This document shows positions 1 through 8,274 of a stretch of 49,687 bases of DNA, one piece after another. A program made the translations under genes and the position numbers. The notes under the pieces were generated by a model that was given only the letters and a program-made list of their open reading frames with translations, was not told the origin of the DNA and did not search any database. This DNA is from Desulfosporosinus hippei DSM 8344 (GTDB lineage: Bacteria; Bacillota; Desulfitobacteriia; Desulfitobacteriales; Desulfitobacteriaceae): NCBI RefSeq assembly GCF_900100785.1, contig NZ_FNCP01000032.1, positions 1 through 49,687 on the forward strand, written 5' to 3'. How positions within the stretch are numbered: the stretch's first letter is position 1; the number at the start of each line of letters is the position of its first letter.

Positions 1-234
1 GGATTTTTCAGTGGCTTAGTTTGCAATACCCATTGTTCGGAATCGAAAAACAAAAGAAATTATCAATTAACCCCTTGACTTTTATTAGCTGGTCTTATTT
101 AAGTAGATACCTATAGAATTAAATCTATAATAGGATAAAGCTACAAAATAAAATTTTCCATTGATGATTCCTTGTTCTTTTTCTTTCGATACCTACATAA
201 TCAACCACATTTTAATTCACATAATACTCTCTTC

Positions 235-405
235 TCAAACATTGAACTTTGTCCTACTAGTGCACTCTGACAACATACGCAGTTTTTGCCTTAGCCTTAG
301 CCTTTGCCTTTGTCTTTGTCTTTGTCTTTGTCTTTGTCTTTGTCTAAAAGCAGCCAATAAAGTAATAGTCGCACCGACAGCTATTCCAAAATATCCATAT
401 TGCAT
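235..405 (-). CDS. Small membrane protein candidate with Arg-Gln repeat tail
   Basis: I do not recognise this 56-residue reading frame. ATG at 405-403 is preceded by AAAGG 4 nt upstream. Residues 3-20 (YGYFGIAVGATITLLAAF) form one hydrophobic segment. Residues 21-40 are an Arg-Gln/Arg-Leu alternation encoded by a tandem hexamer, followed by a basic tail and a stop at 237-235. Because the unit is 6 bp, gain or loss of units would lengthen or shorten the tail without shifting frame. A membrane anchor with a long cationic cytoplasmic tail is an inference. The opposite strand is also open through the repeat (161-415, Cys-Leu repeats) but has no ribosome binding site, so I prefer this strand. Expression is unproven. 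Confidence 0.4.
   Translation of the reverse strand: MQYGYFGIAVGATITLLAAFRQRQRQRQRQRQRQRLRLRQKLRMLSECTSRTKFNV
288..345. repeat. Tandem hexanucleotide repeat (GYCTTW)
   Basis: About 9.7 consecutive 6-bp units begin at 288: GCCTTA twice, GCCTTT twice, then GTCTTT five times plus a partial unit. The graded change from GCCTTA to GTCTTT fits expansion by slippage with divergence at one end. On the minus strand it encodes Arg-Gln and Arg-Leu pairs. Confidence 0.9.
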
Positions 406-540
406 TTACCTTTAGCACGTATTTTTCCATCGTCATATATTGAGGCCTTAAAAAGACCACTTGTTAAATTAATAACGTTATCACACTCAATAACAATAAC
501 AATTTTACCACCTTCAAATATAATAATATGAGGTGGTTAT

Positions 541-1104
541 ATGAACGTCATACATCGTCATTACTTTGAAGGTATTAGTGATAGAGTCTTCAATCATCAA
601 CATCGATATTCAGGTCTTAGTAGCGAATCGCCTAATAATCCTATACATGTTCATGAGATATCGGGTTGTAGTACAAAAGATAATGGTCATAGGCACTACT
701 ACAAACTAATTACAGGTCCAAGCACCGAAATTGCTGGAGGGCATTTTCATTCTTATCAAGGTTTTACGACTACGGATCAAAGACACTATCATCTACTGTC
801 AGGCAGCACTTTGATTAATAACTTCATGCCGAGTCCTCGTCAAAAATTCACTACCGCAGAAGCCCGGCAAATTGGCGAACAACTTGGAATAGATTGGAGC
901 AAAAACCCATTTAATGTAGAACAATTCAGAATAGGTCTAGATGTGGAATTGGAACACGGTAGAAGAGATCGGGCGACTAATGTTACAGAAGATGACTCGA
1001 TTACAACAGCCAAAATAGCTTTAGCCCATTTAAATGAGTTTCCGGATTATTACACGAGGTTAACTAAACTTGAAAAAGAAGCTAAAGCATTTTGGAAAAG
1101 ATAA
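541..1104 (+). CDS. YmaF-like His-rich protein fused to a DUF5661-like domain
   Basis: This 187-residue protein starts at ATG 541 behind GAGGTGG. The first ~95 residues carry six H-x-H motifs (HRH, HQH, HVH, HRH, HFH, HYH) in short repeats of the kind found in the YmaF family, whose function is unknown. From about residue 100 the sequence changes to a helical region with motifs such as QFRIGLDVELEHGRRD, TNVTEDD and ALAHLNEFPDYYTRL, which I recall as DUF5661-like. The six paired histidines suggest metal binding, but that is inference. The gene stands alone: its promoter region is AT-rich and no partner gene follows on the same strand. Both family assignments come from memory of motifs. Confidence 0.7.
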   Translation: MNVIHRHYFEGISDRVFNHQHRYSGLSSESPNNPIHVHEISGCSTKDNGHRHYYKLITGPSTEIAGGHFHSYQGFTTTDQRHYHLLSGSTLINNFMPSPRQKFTTAEARQIGEQLGIDWSKNPFNVEQFRIGLDVELEHGRRDRATNVTEDDSITTAKIALAHLNEFPDYYTRLTKLEKEAKAFWKR

Positions 1105-1632
1105 TTCTCTTAGATATATCTTAAGTCAGTTCTGCACTCTAAAAGGTGACTACCTAGTAAGTTACTACAAACTTGAACAAGCCTCTTCGAATAGTTTGAA
1201 AGACTTGCTTCCAAATGAAATGAGAAGGCCTAAATACTTATTCGAGTCAAACTTCGCCGTGTTAATTCATATTCCTTTTAAGCTTAATCATTTATTTTAC
1301 TATTTCACCTTTAAATATTATAAATTCGAACTCTCAATCGCAATTTGATTGTGAGATGAATTGGGCTGCTATTTATTAAAATCTCTAGTTCACTAGGCCT
1401 TCTCAGCACTAGCACCGAAGAAAACTAAATCAATGAACAACCTATCTGCCCTCTGCACATACAAAAGGAGCATTGGTCACTGCGTCATAGCAGTTACAAC
1501 AGCTCCTTTTACAGCATCTCTTAGGAGTACTCAATATTATCCTTATACCCTCATCAGGAATGACCAATGTGCAATATCTCCCCAGGAAGTTTGGGTAGAC
1601 TCATATTCTTCATAAACCAAAATAAAATGGGC
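1105..1632. other. Non-coding stretch between the YmaF-like gene and mutM
   Basis: There is no supportable gene here. The open frames at 1070-1348 and 1433-1615 lack ribosome binding sites and recognisable sequence. The stretch holds a weak dyad near 1336-1352 and the two-tier hairpin at 1463-1510. Confidence 0.6.
1463..1510 (-). terminator. Two-tier hairpin, probable terminator after mutM
   Basis: Outer arms AAAAGGAGC (1463-1471) and GCTCCTTTT (1502-1510) are perfect complements. Inner arms ACTGC (1479-1483) and GCAGT (1490-1494) form a second helix, with 7-nt internal loops on both sides. Read on the minus strand it ends in CTCCTTTTG, so it could stop the polA-mutM transcript. The U tract is short, so another RNA role is possible. 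Confidence 0.45.
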
Positions 1633-2454
1633 TTATTTTTGACACTGCGAACAAAAGACCGTTGTCCGTCCGGCAAGGCGAACCCGTTCTAATTTCTGCC
1701 CGCAAACTTTACATGGTTCCCCTCCCCGGCCATATACTTGTAAAGCCTGTTCGAAGGATCCTTTCTCTCCATTGGCATCGCGATAATCTCGAAAGGATGT
1801 CCCTTGAGCATCAATCCCCGCTTGGAGGACGTTTCGGATTGCCTGATGAAGTTCAGATATTTCCTCTTCGGTTAGGGTATCCACAGTACGGTTAGGGGAA
1901 ATCCTTGCTTGAAAAAGGGATTCGTCAACATAGATATTTCCTAAGCCTGCTAAAACATGTTGATCTAACAAAGCGGCTTTTACAGAGATTTTTTTCTTAC
2001 CAAATCGCTCTTTCAAAACCTGAGGAGTAAACTCCAACTCTAAGGGTTCAGGTCCAAGTTTTCCTAAAGAAGAATCACTGATGCTCCGAGAGGTGGGTAT
2101 TGCTTGGATACGCCCAAATTTACGAACGTCTGAAAAATGAACTTCACCCTTGTCTAAACAGAAAACTACATGAGTATGCTTGTCAGGGGGTTGTTTTTCT
2201 GTGTAATAGTTTAAACGCCCAGTCATTCTCATATGGGCAATCAGTGTTAGATCATTATCTAATCTAATTAATAGATATTTACCCCGGCGATCTATCCTTT
2301 GAATTTGACGATCGGTGACTAGTACTTCAAATGATTGATCTTCCCAACTGATAACTGCAGATGACCAAACTAGTTTAACTTCTTTTATTTTCAAACCATT
2401 AACATGCTGGGCTAATGTCCTTCGGATTGTTTCAACCTCGGGAAGTTCGGGCAT
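1633..2454 (-). CDS. mutM: Formamidopyrimidine-DNA glycosylase (Fpg/MutM)
   Basis: This bifunctional base-excision repair enzyme removes 8-oxoguanine and formamidopyrimidines and nicks the strand through its N-terminal proline. The 273 residues begin MPELPEVETIRR, giving the catalytic Pro2-Glu3 pair. The helix-two-turn-helix region carries GLGNIYVDE, and the C-terminal zinc finger has CKVCG and CSQC. Length is normal for the family. It starts 16 nt after the stop of polA on the same strand, an arrangement common in Firmicutes, so the two are probably co-transcribed. The conserved catalytic and zinc residues are present. Confidence 0.97.
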   Translation of the reverse strand: MPELPEVETIRRTLAQHVNGLKIKEVKLVWSSAVISWEDQSFEVLVTDRQIQRIDRRGKYLLIRLDNDLTLIAHMRMTGRLNYYTEKQPPDKHTHVVFCLDKGEVHFSDVRKFGRIQAIPTSRSISDSSLGKLGPEPLELEFTPQVLKERFGKKKISVKAALLDQHVLAGLGNIYVDESLFQARISPNRTVDTLTEEEISELHQAIRNVLQAGIDAQGTSFRDYRDANGEKGSFEQALQVYGRGGEPCKVCGQKLERVRLAGRTTVFCSQCQK

Positions 2455-2470
2455 ATTATTTCCTCACCCC

Positions 2471-5104
2471 TTATATTGAATGAAACGGCTGCATTTCGTA
2501 CCAGTTAGGGCCAACCTTACATTCCACCGTCATCGGCACGGTTAAAGGATAGGCATTTTCCATTTGTTCCTTTAACATGCGGGCAACATTTTCCAGATCT
2601 TCCGGAGCTACTTGAAGCAAGAGCTCATCGTGTACTTGGAGCAGCATAGTTGCTTGAAAAGGTTTCAATCCTTCGGCTACTTTAAGCATAGCTAATTTCA
2701 TGATATCCGCAGCTGTGCCCTGCACCGGGGTATTCATTGCAATCCGCTCCCCGAACTGACGTTGAACTCGGTTGGAATGCAGGAGCTCAGGAATGCGACG
2801 CAAGCGATTTAACAGGGTACGGACTTGTCCGTCTATTTTGGCCTGGGTTACTACATCCTCCAGATACCGTTTAACTCCACTATAGCGTTTAAAATACTGC
2901 TCAATATAAAACTTAGATTCTTTGCGCGGGATGCCCAAGTCCCTGGAGAGACCGAATTCAGTTAATCCATAGACCAAGCCAAAATTGACCGCCTTTGCAC
3001 TTCGGCGCATATCCGAGGTTACCTCTTCCAGTGAAATTCCAAACACTTCGGCAGCAGTTCTGGTATGAACATCTTGTCGCAGGGCAAAAGATTCACAGAG
3101 TAAAGGGTCTTGGGAATAGTGGGCTAAAATCCTAAGTTCAATTTGAGAATAGTCAGCAGAGAGAAGTACCCACCCTGGTTCAGTAGGGTGAAAAACCTTT
3201 CGCAGTTGTCTTCCCTGCTCTAATCGAATTGGGATGTTCTGCAAATTGGGTTCTGTGCTCGATAAACGTCCGGTTGTTGTCACAGTTTGCTGAAAGGTGG
3301 TATGAATCCGACCTTCCTTGGCCTGAGCGAGTAATCCATTTACATAGGTAGACATTAGTTTGTTTAACTGCCGATAGTCAAGAATCTTGGCCACAACAGG
3401 GTGGGCAGTGCGAAGTTCTTCTAAGGTCTCCGCATCGGTAGAATACCCGGTTTTCGTCTTTTTGGCCGTAGGCAAGCTCAACTTTTCAAAAAGAATGGTT
3501 CCCAACTGTTTCGGAGAGTTTATGTTAAAGGTTTCCTCAGCTAACGCATAAATATCCTGCTCCAGCTGTTTTAAGGTTAGACTTATTCCGTCCCCAAAGG
3601 CTTTTAATGTTTCAGAGTCAATGGCAATTCCGTGCCGTTCCATTTGCGCAAGAACCAAACTTAAGGGTTCTTCGATTTCGTGAAGAAGACTAGTAAGTCC
3701 CAGGGTACTGATATCTTCTTCAAACTTAGGGGCAACTTGAGCTAAGGCTGCAGCTTCCTCGGCAATATTAGCGAATACATCTTGACTGGGAAAATACTCT
3801 TTAACTAAATCCAGAGGCGCAAACTTCGGTCTCGAGGATTGAATAAGGTAGGATGCCAGGCTTAGATCTAAGGCTAACCCCTTGAGTTTCACACCTTCGT
3901 TAGCAAGTAATAAGGCTACCGTCTTACTGTCTGCCAAGGTTTTAGGAATCTCATCGCTTCCCATTAATCCCAGCCATGCCTGACAAACCTTTTCCGATGC
4001 CTCTTCACGATCCAGAGTAAAGGTCTCCCCTTGGTTAGCTACTCCCCATTCCAGCCATTGTCCCCCTTGCAACCCTGTCCCCTTGTATCGACAGGCTAGG
4101 GTAAGAGGTTTCTTTTGGGATTTCCATTCGGCTATCTGAAGGAGCCAGTCTTCTTCTGACATTGCTCGTTCAGGCCAGGTTTCTAACACTGCCTCCGAGT
4201 TTTCACTAAGAAGCCCTTCATCATTATGGCGCTCATGCCATAAACGAGTTACATTTCTCAGGTCATACTTCTGCAGAACCGGCAGCACTTTAGAGGCCTG
4301 TGGCCGTCGATAAATAAAATCCTCGCTAGAAAAAGTCAAGGGAACTTCTGTCAGCATCGTAGCCAATTTCTTGCTTAGGATAGCCTGATCGGCATATTCT
4401 TTTAAATTACTCTGAACCTTTTTCCCTGACACTTTCTCGACATTCGTTAAAACATTCTCGACAGTTTCAAATTCCCAAAGTAATTTCAGGGCAGTTTTCT
4501 CTCCAATTCCCGGGACACCTGGGATATTATCTGAGGTGTCACCCATTAGACCCTTAAGATCAATAATTTGATGGGGCCGCAGTTGATAGCGTTCCCACAG
4601 AGCAGTCTCGTCGTATCGTTCAATTTCACTGATTCCCTTTTTAGTCAGAAAAATATTAGTCCTGGGGGATATGAGTTGTAGGGCATCCTTATCCCCTGTA
4701 TATATTTGGATCTCCATTCCCTGAGCTTCCGCTTGTTTAGTTATAGCGGCAATTAGATCATCTGCTTCGTAGCCCGCCAACTCCAGGAGTGGGACATCCA
4801 TTTCTGCTAATATCTCCTTGAGATAATCAAATTGCGGGCGCAATCCCTCAGGAGTTTCTTTGCGCTGCGCTTTGTAGCCGGCATACTGTTCAATTCGAAC
4901 AGTTGCCTTCGTTTTATCGAAAGCAACCACCCAGTAATCTGGGTGCTGCTCTTGTTCAAGTTTAAAGAGCATGGTCAAAAAACCATGGAGAACATTGGTT
5001 GGTCGTCCATCCGCTGTTGTTAACGGTGGAAGTGCATAAAAAGCACGATTTGCAAGGCTATTTCCATCTAAGATAAGCATACGCGGCATCCTGAATACCC
5101 CCAT
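2471..5104 (-). CDS. polA: DNA polymerase I
   Basis: This repair and Okazaki-fragment polymerase has 877 residues. The N-terminal ~290 residues form the 5'-3' flap nuclease (LILDGNSLANRAFYALPPL, GDTSDNIPGVPGIGEKTA). The middle region matches a 3'-5' exonuclease domain, but its first motif reads LTLACRYKG and lacks the D-x-E metal ligands, so proofreading is probably inactive, as in Bacillus-type Pol I. The polymerase palm shows motif A (DYSQIELRILAHYS), motif B (RRSAKAVNFGLVYG) and motif C (QVHDELLL). Three in-frame ATGs lie at the start: 5104, 5089 and 5080. No strong ribosome binding site precedes the first, so the true start may be 5089 or 5080. It is followed by mutM. Confidence 0.97.
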   Translation of the reverse strand: MGVFRMPRMLILDGNSLANRAFYALPPLTTADGRPTNVLHGFLTMLFKLEQEQHPDYWVVAFDKTKATVRIEQYAGYKAQRKETPEGLRPQFDYLKEILAEMDVPLLELAGYEADDLIAAITKQAEAQGMEIQIYTGDKDALQLISPRTNIFLTKKGISEIERYDETALWERYQLRPHQIIDLKGLMGDTSDNIPGVPGIGEKTALKLLWEFETVENVLTNVEKVSGKKVQSNLKEYADQAILSKKLATMLTEVPLTFSSEDFIYRRPQASKVLPVLQKYDLRNVTRLWHERHNDEGLLSENSEAVLETWPERAMSEEDWLLQIAEWKSQKKPLTLACRYKGTGLQGGQWLEWGVANQGETFTLDREEASEKVCQAWLGLMGSDEIPKTLADSKTVALLLANEGVKLKGLALDLSLASYLIQSSRPKFAPLDLVKEYFPSQDVFANIAEEAAALAQVAPKFEEDISTLGLTSLLHEIEEPLSLVLAQMERHGIAIDSETLKAFGDGISLTLKQLEQDIYALAEETFNINSPKQLGTILFEKLSLPTAKKTKTGYSTDAETLEELRTAHPVVAKILDYRQLNKLMSTYVNGLLAQAKEGRIHTTFQQTVTTTGRLSSTEPNLQNIPIRLEQGRQLRKVFHPTEPGWVLLSADYSQIELRILAHYSQDPLLCESFALRQDVHTRTAAEVFGISLEEVTSDMRRSAKAVNFGLVYGLTEFGLSRDLGIPRKESKFYIEQYFKRYSGVKRYLEDVVTQAKIDGQVRTLLNRLRRIPELLHSNRVQRQFGERIAMNTPVQGTAADIMKLAMLKVAEGLKPFQATMLLQVHDELLLQVAPEDLENVARMLKEQMENAYPLTVPMTVECKVGPNWYEMQPFHSI

Positions 5105-5571
5105 TCTTTATCATTTTACTATATCATACGGAATACCTTCTAACAAACTGTGGAAACAGGACTCCCTTCCACTTATCGAATTAAGTACGCCTTGTTTACA
5201 GACTAGCTCCTATGAACAAATCCTTATATTAAGAAGTAAAGCTGGGGAAAACGTGGTAAACTTAATGTGTCCTTTGAAAGCGAAAACCCAACAACATTAA
5301 AAAACTTGAGAGGAAGTGAAATATCCTGGTTTATAGCAGCATAAATGAATGAACTACTAAGGATTACCTTAACGATTAAGTAGATATCCTCTTTCCGGTA
5401 TTCTGTGCAAAACATGTGTTGGAGTTGTTTCCAATCTTATTAGGGGTTATGAGCGTTTGGATACACCAAAACAAACCTTAGTAGCTGAAGTTCTGTAGTG
5501 CTGCCACTTTATTTAGTCGGTTAAGTGAATATGCTGGATGGTTTTTAGCATATGTGACCAGGAAGATTCTA
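5105..5571. other. Non-coding stretch between polA and the EamA permease
   Basis: The region is AT-rich. An open frame at 5224-5415 (minus, 63 codons) has no ribosome binding site and no family resemblance that I can see. I see no clear terminator or promoter apart from the ribosome binding site at its right edge. Confidence 0.5.
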
Positions 5572-6498
5572 ATGTCCGATAAGCAGGTTCGATTACTGAT
5601 GGTTCTAACAAGTCTACTTTGGTCCGGCGCATTTATAACCGGAAAATTCTCCATTCAGGATTTTCCGCCCTATGCCCTTACTTTCTTTCGCTTCCTTTTT
5701 GCCTTACCATTTATCTTCACAATTTTGTATATCAAAGAACCGAAAAACCTCTTCCCCCGCGGCAAACAATGGCCGGCTCTTCTCCTGCTCGGATTTGTCG
5801 GCACTTTCTGCTATCATGTCTTATTTTTCACTTCTCTGAGCTATACTACCGCAATTAATTCCTCCCTGATCGGAGCCATCAATCCCATGGTTACTACCCT
5901 TTTGGCTGCGATGTTCTTCAGCGAAAGATTGACCTTCTACAGGGTATTAGGGATTTTCCTTTCTTTCAGCGGCGTCTTTCTCTTTATTACCAACGGGGAT
6001 TGGCAAATAATCTCTCAATTTCAAGTAAATCATGGCGATTTTCTAATGCTGCTTGGGGTATTTTGCTTTTCGACTTATTCCCTACTTAGTCGAAGATACA
6101 TGAAGCAATATAATATATCGCCTTTCATGATCACAGCTTATACCTTTTTAATATGTGTTATTATCTCGTTTCCCTTTGTTTTATGGGAAAACCCTGCTAC
6201 TTATTTATCAACAGCCACTGCCAGAGGTTGGCTCTCTATTTTATACATGAGCGTATTTGCTTCAGTATTAGGTTATCTCTTCCAATCTATTGCCATTCAA
6301 CGTATCGGTGCCTCTCGAACCGCCGTTTTTATTAATCTTGTACCTATCTTTACAATTATCCAGTCAGTGACAATCTTAGGGGAGTCCATTACCCTTATTA
6401 AATTAATGTGTGCAGCCATTGTTATCACAGGTGTTTATTTGGCAACACGTCCCGATACAAGAACTAATATTTTAAATTTACCTAATAAAGTTGCTTAA
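5572..6498 (+). CDS. EamA/DMT-superfamily permease
   Basis: This is a drug/metabolite-transporter-type inner-membrane permease of 308 residues with about ten hydrophobic segments in two EamA repeats (LLMVLTSLLWSGAFITGKF near the N-terminus, then FLMLLGVFCFSTYSLLSRRY starting the second). The fold and the LLW-x-x-x-F signature at the first helix support the family; the substrate cannot be read from the sequence. I chose ATG 5572 because AGGAAG lies 6 nt upstream; the GTG at 5554 would put that site inside the gene. It is a single-gene unit ended by the strong terminator at 6607-6636. Confidence 0.88.
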   Translation: MSDKQVRLLMVLTSLLWSGAFITGKFSIQDFPPYALTFFRFLFALPFIFTILYIKEPKNLFPRGKQWPALLLLGFVGTFCYHVLFFTSLSYTTAINSSLIGAINPMVTTLLAAMFFSERLTFYRVLGIFLSFSGVFLFITNGDWQIISQFQVNHGDFLMLLGVFCFSTYSLLSRRYMKQYNISPFMITAYTFLICVIISFPFVLWENPATYLSTATARGWLSILYMSVFASVLGYLFQSIAIQRIGASRTAVFINLVPIFTIIQSVTILGESITLIKLMCAAIVITGVYLATRPDTRTNILNLPNKVA

Positions 6499-6606
6499 TT
6501 AAGCTTAGATAAGAAAAATCTATGATTAACTGGAGCCTTCTCCCAATGGAGGAATCGGCTCCAAATCAAGTTAGATATAGAAAATCAGATATATTAGGAT
6601 AATTTA

Positions 6607-6636
6607 CTGGATTCCGACAGGAATCCGGTTTTTTTA
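6607..6636 (+). terminator. Rho-independent terminator after the EamA gene
   Basis: GGATTCC (6609-6615) and GGAATCC (6620-6626) pair perfectly over a GACA loop. The stem extends by one wobble and one C-G pair and is followed by seven T residues. Confidence 0.9.
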
Positions 6637-6672
6637 TTTGATCCAGACGTGTGCTTGATTAGCAATCCAACA

Positions 6673-6716
6673 TTCAGCTTACGTTCAGCTTACGGTCAAT
6701 TTATTTTCAGGAAACT
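6673..6716 (+). promoter_or_regulatory. Four 11-bp-phased TTCAG boxes before the orphan regulator
   Basis: Boxes start at 6673 (TTCAG), 6684 (TTCAG), 6695 (GTCAA) and 6706 (TTCAG), exactly 11 bp apart. The first two 11-bp units are identical (TTCAGCTTACG). The last box begins 15 nt before a TATAAT hexamer at 6721-6726, and no TTGACA-like -35 is present. Direct repeats on one DNA face over the -35 region are typical of OmpR/PhoP-type activation. The same layout occurs at 8622-8681 and 12446-12483. Confidence 0.8.
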
Positions 6717-6720
6717 GCTT

Positions 6721-6726
6721 TATAAT
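6721..6726 (+). promoter_or_regulatory. -10 hexamer of the orphan regulator promoter
   Basis: A perfect TATAAT lies 15 nt after the start of the last TTCAG box and about 70 nt before the gene start at 6796. The position expected for the -35 (6698-6703) is occupied by boxes rather than by a consensus hexamer. Confidence 0.7.
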
Positions 6727-6795
6727 TATTTCCAGTTCTGCCAACAAGCAATAGTCCCTAAATTCAAATAGACTTAGGTTTTTCAGGAGGCAATC

Positions 6796-7470
6796 ATGAA
6801 GCTGTTGTTGTTTATAGAAGATAAAACCAATTCTTCAAAGGCACTAAACACCCGCTTAAAAAAAGAAGGTTATGTGGTTGATAGCATTCTCGATAGCGAA
6901 ATCGGATTAGAAATGGCCTTGCTTGGGTCATATGATCTTATTGTCCTAGATTCGTTTCTGCCAATGATTAATGGCCTAAATTTTATTAAGGAACTTCGAG
7001 CCCATCACATAGCTGCCCCTATTTTAGTACTTCACACTAATAATGATATTAAGTTTATGATTGATTGTTTAGATGCGGGTGCCGATGATTATTTGGTAAA
7101 GCCTTTTTCTCTTGAAGTTTTCTTAGCAAGACTAAGAGCACTTTCCAGAAGAATAGACAAAGATTATATTGACAATGAGCTGATAGTAGCAGGGTTAGTT
7201 TTAAACACACTAAAGTGTAGGGTAGCGAAAGGAAATAATGTCATTAAACTAAGTGTCAAGGAAACCCTATTGCTGGAAACTCTCATGCGAAACTACGGAA
7301 ATGTTGTTACCAAGGAACGTATCTTCGAGAGACTTTGGGGAGCCAATTCTGTGATAGAATTTGCCAATGTAGATCTCTACATATGCTACCTGAGAAAGAA
7401 AATTGGCGCTTCAACGATAAAAACAGTACGTAACATAGGGTATTACTTAGAACAAACAGCTGACCAGTGA
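6796..7470 (+). CDS. Orphan OmpR-family response regulator
   Basis: This DNA-binding response regulator has 224 residues. The receiver domain (1-120) has acidic residues E8-D9, phospho-acceptor D52 (LIVLDSFLP) and the conserved Lys in DDYLVKPFS. The conserved Thr/Ser switch position reads His (VLHTNN instead of the usual LTA), so signalling may be altered. The C-terminal winged helix carries LSVKETLLLETLMRNYGNVV and ends VRNIGYYL. A strong AGGAGG precedes ATG 6796. No histidine kinase gene adjoins it. Its promoter carries TTCAG boxes shared with the two-component operon at 10.1-12.3 kb, which suggests a cascade, but its phosphodonor is unknown. Confidence 0.93.
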   Translation: MKLLLFIEDKTNSSKALNTRLKKEGYVVDSILDSEIGLEMALLGSYDLIVLDSFLPMINGLNFIKELRAHHIAAPILVLHTNNDIKFMIDCLDAGADDYLVKPFSLEVFLARLRALSRRIDKDYIDNELIVAGLVLNTLKCRVAKGNNVIKLSVKETLLLETLMRNYGNVVTKERIFERLWGANSVIEFANVDLYICYLRKKIGASTIKTVRNIGYYLEQTADQ

Positions 7471-7517
7471 AAAATGCTCAAACCTCCAACTAATCTAATG
7501 AAGGTTTGAGCATTTTT
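7470..7517. terminator. Bidirectional terminator after the orphan regulator
   Basis: A perfect ~16-bp stem (arms about 7470-7485 and 7502-7517) is flanked by A-run and T-run, so it can act for the regulator on the plus strand and for the lipoprotein gene on the minus strand. Confidence 0.88.
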
Positions 7518-7614
7518 GCGAAATTATCACTGGGTTATTCCCAGCACATTCGTTCTATGTATATTTCGACTATAACCTTTGGAATGTCTTGGAAACTACG
7601 ACCCTTTTATCAGT

Positions 7615-8190
7615 TTAAGTCAACGAAGCTAGTACTTCCTTATAAATCTCTTGGAATTGACCTGCCGGTGGTGTTTGATTGCCTTTTGACCCTTCAGTTT
7701 GGTCTTTAGGCCGCTCATTGGGTTGCCCTTGGGGCTGATTCTGATTGTCTGGACGCTTCTCCCTCGGGGTTCCTCTCTCTGGGGACGTACTTAAAAATGT
7801 CTTCTGCTCCTCAGTAAATATCGCATTAATGTCGTCGGCTTTTTGCTGAAGGAAGTCTTGACCCGGGTTTTCTGTGTCAATTAGTACCTGTAAAATCGGT
7901 TTAATGCTCTCTTTCTGATCACTCGTCAGAACCAGCTGCTCATTTGCTTGCAAACGCCGTATACTCATAGCAGCCTCTACGGCTGGGTTAGGATTAGAAG
8001 GTCGAGCACCTGGGCCAGGATTTTGCTGATTGGATGATACTTCTTTTGAGTTTGAGGCCGTATCTGAGGCAGAAGTAGATGCAGCTTGTGAACTGCAACC
8101 ACTTACCCCTAAGAGGACAAGAGATAGTATTAAACCAGAGATTAACCAAGACTTTCTTGTGGTCTTTTGAACTCGATTAAGTTTTTTCAT
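7615..8190 (-). CDS. Lipoprotein with Pro/Gln/Asn-rich tail
   Basis: This 191-residue secreted lipoprotein has no assigned function. After basic residues KKLNRVQKTTRKS comes a hydrophobic signal and the lipobox LGVSGC, where Cys would be lipidated. A Ser/Thr-rich linker follows, then a compact region around AAMSIRRLQANEQLVLTSDQKESIKPILQ with alpha-helical character, loosely like small helical envelope proteins. The last third is rich in Pro, Gln, Asn and charged residues. GGAGGAAAA lies before ATG 8190. It is 84 nt downstream of the decayed glycosyltransferase frame and shares that unit's TTCAG-box promoter, so it is probably under envelope-related two-component control. Confidence 0.8.
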   Translation of the reverse strand: MKKLNRVQKTTRKSWLISGLILSLVLLGVSGCSSQAASTSASDTASNSKEVSSNQQNPGPGARPSNPNPAVEAAMSIRRLQANEQLVLTSDQKESIKPILQVLIDTENPGQDFLQQKADDINAIFTEEQKTFLSTSPERGTPREKRPDNQNQPQGQPNERPKDQTEGSKGNQTPPAGQFQEIYKEVLASLT

Positions 8191-8274
8191 TTAAATTTTC
8201 CTCCCTATTTTTTCAAAAATCCATAAGTGCAAATTATGCATTTTCCGAAACATAATCTCTCTCCTTAACGTTAT

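Noticed and set aside
161-415. Plus-strand frame with Cys-Leu repeats
   Set aside because: It has no ribosome binding site and the repeat makes almost any frame open; the minus-strand frame has a site and a sensible membrane segment.
1070-1348. 92-codon frame after the YmaF-like gene
   Set aside because: It starts inside the previous gene, lacks a ribosome binding site and shows AT-rich random-looking composition.
5224-5415. 63-codon minus-strand frame
   Set aside because: There is no ribosome binding site, family resemblance or regulatory context.
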